Made by a program: the position numbers and the translations under genes
NCBI GenBank assembly: GCA_026982255.1
Contig: JALSHL010000316.1
Location: forward strand, 1-7,857
Source: Paracoccaceae bacterium
Lineage (GTDB): Bacteria > Pseudomonadota > Alphaproteobacteria > Rhodobacterales > Rhodobacteraceae
Direction of reading: 5' to 3'
DNA length: 7,857 nt
Shown here: piece after piece, positions 6,284 through 7,857 of the stretch
How the letters are laid out: the number at the start of each line of letters is the position of its first letter
Position numbering within the stretch: the first letter of the stretch is position 1
The notes under the pieces: model-generated
The model's input: only the letters and a program-made list of their open reading frames with translations
Told to the model about the DNA's origin: nothing
Database searches by the model: none

Positions 6284-6748
6284 ATGTCTGGAAAATTCGA
6301 AACCCGCCTTGCCGAAATCGGCATCACCCTGCCCGAGGCCGTCGCCCCCGCCGCCAATTATGTGCCCTTCGTGCAGGTCGGCGATCTGGTCTATGTCTCC
6401 GGCCAGATTTCCATGGCCGACGGACAGATGATCAAGGGCAAGCTTGGCAACGGCATGTCGGTGGAGGATGCCTATGCCGCCGCGCGCACCTGCGGCATCA
6501 ATCTTATCACACAGCTCAAGGCGGCCTGCGGTGGTGATCTCGACCGGCTGGTGCGGGTGGTGAAGCTGAACGGTTTCGTCAACGCCACGCAGGATTTCGG
6601 CGATCATCCGGCGGTAATCAACGGCGCCTCCGACCTGATGGTCGAGGTGTTCGGCGATCAGGGCCGCCATGCCCGCGCCGCTGTCGGCTCCTCCTCCCTG
6701 CCGTTCGGTGTCGCTGTCGAGGTCGAAGGTGTCTTCCAGATTTCCTGA
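6284..6748 (+). CDS. RidA-family (YjgF/YER057c/UK114) protein
   Basis: The product is 154 residues, matching the longer RidA subfamily rather than the ~128-residue E. coli type. Recognisable parts are VGDLVYVSGQIS (32-43), the NGFVNATQDF region (96-105), and RHARAAVGSSSLPFGVAVEVEGVF (128-151). The last holds the conserved arginine (Arg131) and acidic residues (Glu146, Glu148) that correspond to the active-site region of RidA. True RidA enzymes hydrolyse reactive enamine/imine intermediates to protect pyridoxal-phosphate enzymes; the activity of this subfamily is less certain, so no symbol is given. A GGAGA signal (6273-6277) lies 6 bases before the ATG. The promoter must lie between the ccrM terminator and 6283, but no clear -35/-10 pair stands out. 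Its 3' end overlaps the likely start of the next gene by 20 bases. Confidence 0.9.
   Translation: MSGKFETRLAEIGITLPEAVAPAANYVPFVQVGDLVYVSGQISMADGQMIKGKLGNGMSVEDAYAAARTCGINLITQLKAACGGDLDRLVRVVKLNGFVNATQDFGDHPAVINGASDLMVEVFGDQGRHARAAVGSSSLPFGVAVEVEGVFQIS
6719..6722 (+). promoter_or_regulatory. Ribosome binding site supporting a GTG start for the phosphodiesterase
   Basis: GAGG lies 6 bases before a GTG at 6729, inside the end of the ridA gene. The first ATG in this frame, at 6669, would add 20 low-complexity residues (MPAPLSAPPPCRSVSLSRSK) that read as a shadow of ridA. No ATG occurs between 6729 and the catalytic HRG motif. Confidence 0.65.
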
Positions 6749-7499
6749 CCTTCCCGACGCTTTCCTGCAACGTCCGATCACCCATCGGGGCATGCACAAC
6801 GAAAGCGCGGGAATCCTCGAAAATTCGCGACAGTCGTTCCGCGACGCCATCGACCACGGCTTCGGGATCGAACTGGATCTGCAACTCTCCAAGGACGGCG
6901 AGGCGATGGTCTTTCACGACTACGGCCTCAGCCGCCTGACCGAGGGCAAGGGACCGGTGCGCCAGCGCACAGCCGAGGAGTTGCGCGCAATCCCGTTGAA
7001 ATCCGGCGACGAAACCATCCCCGACCTGCCGGAAATCCTGTCCCTGATAAACGGGCAGGTGCCGCTGCTGATCGAGTTGAAGGATCAGGACGGCATCTTC
7101 GGCCCCGACGTCGGCCCGCTGGAAGAACGCACGGCCGAACTGCTGCGTGATTACAACGGCGAGGTGGCGGTGATGTCCTTCAACCCCCACGCCGTCATTG
7201 CCATGCGGAAATACGCGCCGGAACTGCCCCGCGGTCTGACCACCGACGCCTTCAAGATCACCGGCTGGCCGACCACACCGCGCGCCCGCGCCCGCGAGTT
7301 GCGCCAGATACCGGATTTCGACCGCGCCGGTGCCGGCTTCATCTCGCACTCGCGCAAATATCTGGACACAAAGCCCGTCGCCCGCCTCAAGGGTTTCGGC
7401 GTGCCGGTGCTGACATGGACAGTCCGCAGCCCCGAGGAAGAAGCAAAAGCCCGACAAATTGCTGACAACATCACTTTCGAGGGCTATATACCCGCCTAA
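6729..7499 (+). CDS. Glycerophosphodiester phosphodiesterase family protein (cytoplasmic type)
   Basis: From the GTG start the product is 256 residues, typical of short cytoplasmic GDPD enzymes. The family's catalytic and metal-binding pattern is intact: THRGMHN with His19 and Arg20, LENS with Glu31 and Asn32, IELDLQLSKDG with Glu48 and Asp50, VFHD with His63, and LLIELKD with Glu116. The LTWTV strand near the C-terminus is also usual. These TIM-barrel enzymes use a divalent metal to split glycerophosphodiesters, the products of phospholipid deacylation, into glycerol 3-phosphate and an alcohol. No signal peptide or membrane segment is seen, which points to a cytoplasmic UgpQ-like role. The gene overlaps ridA by 20 bases and is probably co-translated with it; hemH follows after 22 bases. 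An ATG at 6669 is the alternative start. Substrate head group cannot be told from sequence. Confidence 0.9.
   Translation: MSSRFPDLPDAFLQRPITHRGMHNESAGILENSRQSFRDAIDHGFGIELDLQLSKDGEAMVFHDYGLSRLTEGKGPVRQRTAEELRAIPLKSGDETIPDLPEILSLINGQVPLLIELKDQDGIFGPDVGPLEERTAELLRDYNGEVAVMSFNPHAVIAMRKYAPELPRGLTTDAFKITGWPTTPRARARELRQIPDFDRAGAGFISHSRKYLDTKPVARLKGFGVPVLTWTVRSPEEEAKARQIADNITFEGYIPA
7462..7490 (+). promoter_or_regulatory. Candidate internal promoter for hemH
   Basis: CTGACA (7462-7467, five of six matches to TTGACA) and TATATA (7485-7490, four of six to TATAAT) are separated by exactly 17 bases. They lie inside the last codons of the phosphodiesterase gene and would start transcription near 7497, about 25 bases before the hemH ATG. 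This would let haem synthesis be expressed apart from ridA and the phosphodiesterase. Found by eye; not tested. Confidence 0.45.
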
Positions 7500-7521
7500 C
7501 CGACGCCAGCAAGGACGCCTC

Positions 7522-7857
7522 ATGACCGATTTCGACAAGGCCGGAGAAGGCCGCCTGACCCATGCCCCCGCCGACCACATCCCCGTGGCAAAACCGAAAG
7601 TCGGGGTGCTGCTGGCCAACCTCGGCACGCCGGACGGCACGGACTACTGGTCCATGCGCCGTTATCTGAACGAATTCCTGTCCGACAAACGGGTCATAGA
7701 CTATCCCGCGTGGAAATGGCAGCCGATCCTGCAAGGCATCATCCTGACAGTGCGCCCGAACAAATCCGGCGCCGCCTATAAATCCATCTGGAACGACGAG
7801 TTGAACGAAGGCCCGCTGCTGACCATCACCCGCGCCCAGAGCGAAAAGATCGCGGCG
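7522..7857 (+). CDS. hemH: Ferrochelatase (5' portion; gene runs off the right edge)
   Basis: The first 112 residues are present and the frame is open to the window end. After a polar ~25-residue leader come VGVLLANLGTPDG (27-39), a ferrochelatase hallmark, then YWSMRRYLNEFLSDKRVIDYP (42-62) and KSGAAYKSIWNDELNEGPLL (81-100), all characteristic of the family's N-terminal half. The enzyme inserts ferrous iron into protoporphyrin IX, the last step of protohaem synthesis. The catalytic histidine and glutamate lie further on and cannot be checked here. AAGGA (7511-7515) sits 6 bases before the ATG. The gap to the upstream phosphodiesterase stop is 22 bases, so read-through is likely in addition to any internal promoter. 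Confidence 0.95.
   Translation, partial: MTDFDKAGEGRLTHAPADHIPVAKPKVGVLLANLGTPDGTDYWSMRRYLNEFLSDKRVIDYPAWKWQPILQGIILTVRPNKSGAAYKSIWNDELNEGPLLTITRAQSEKIAA

Overview
The window looks like ordinary chromosomal DNA from an alphaproteobacterium, most probably of the Rhodobacterales (Roseobacter/Paracoccus-type). This rests on high GC coding DNA, a CcrM-type GANTC methyltransferase directly after rnhB, and the residue-level look of the ferrochelatase, cardiolipin synthase and RidA proteins. The taxonomic call is inference from family resemblance; no search was run. Nearly all the DNA is coding, genes are packed with stop/start overlaps, and I see no insertion sequence, CRISPR array, tRNA or rRNA.

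Left third (minus strand, 1-2776): three overlapping genes read right to left. They encode a MoxR-type AAA+ ATPase (coxD-like), a VWA/MIDAS protein (coxE-like) and the first 202 residues of an XdhC-family protein (coxF-like). This is the coxDEF maturation set known from carbon monoxide dehydrogenases and related molybdenum hydroxylases: an AAA+ motor with its VWA partner plus a molybdenum-cofactor handling protein. No dehydrogenase subunit is in the window. The operon begins here at its own candidate promoter, so any structural genes must lie beyond the left edge or elsewhere.

Middle (plus strand, 2901-6140): a divergent 124-bp gap is followed by a cardiolipin synthase with two membrane segments and two intact HKD motifs. 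Its stop overlaps the GTG start of rnhB (RNase HII). After a 97-bp AT-rich gap comes ccrM, the GANTC adenine methyltransferase. That gap is the most interesting place in the window. It carries three GANTC sites in 38 bp, two of them inside the arms of a perfect 10-nt inverted repeat, and a fourth lies just upstream inside rnhB. This is what one would expect if the enzyme's own methylation state feeds back on its promoter. A strong intrinsic terminator lies 39 bp after ccrM.

Right third (plus strand, 6284-7857): a RidA-family protein, a cytoplasmic glycerophosphodiester phosphodiesterase whose likely GTG start lies inside the end of the ridA gene, and the first 112 residues of ferrochelatase (hemH). 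These three could be read as one transcript, but a good candidate promoter inside the end of the phosphodiesterase gene could drive hemH alone.

I do not find a convincing undescribed multi-gene system. The main observations are regulatory: the methylation-site cluster before ccrM, the stand-alone coxDEF set, and the internal hemH promoter.
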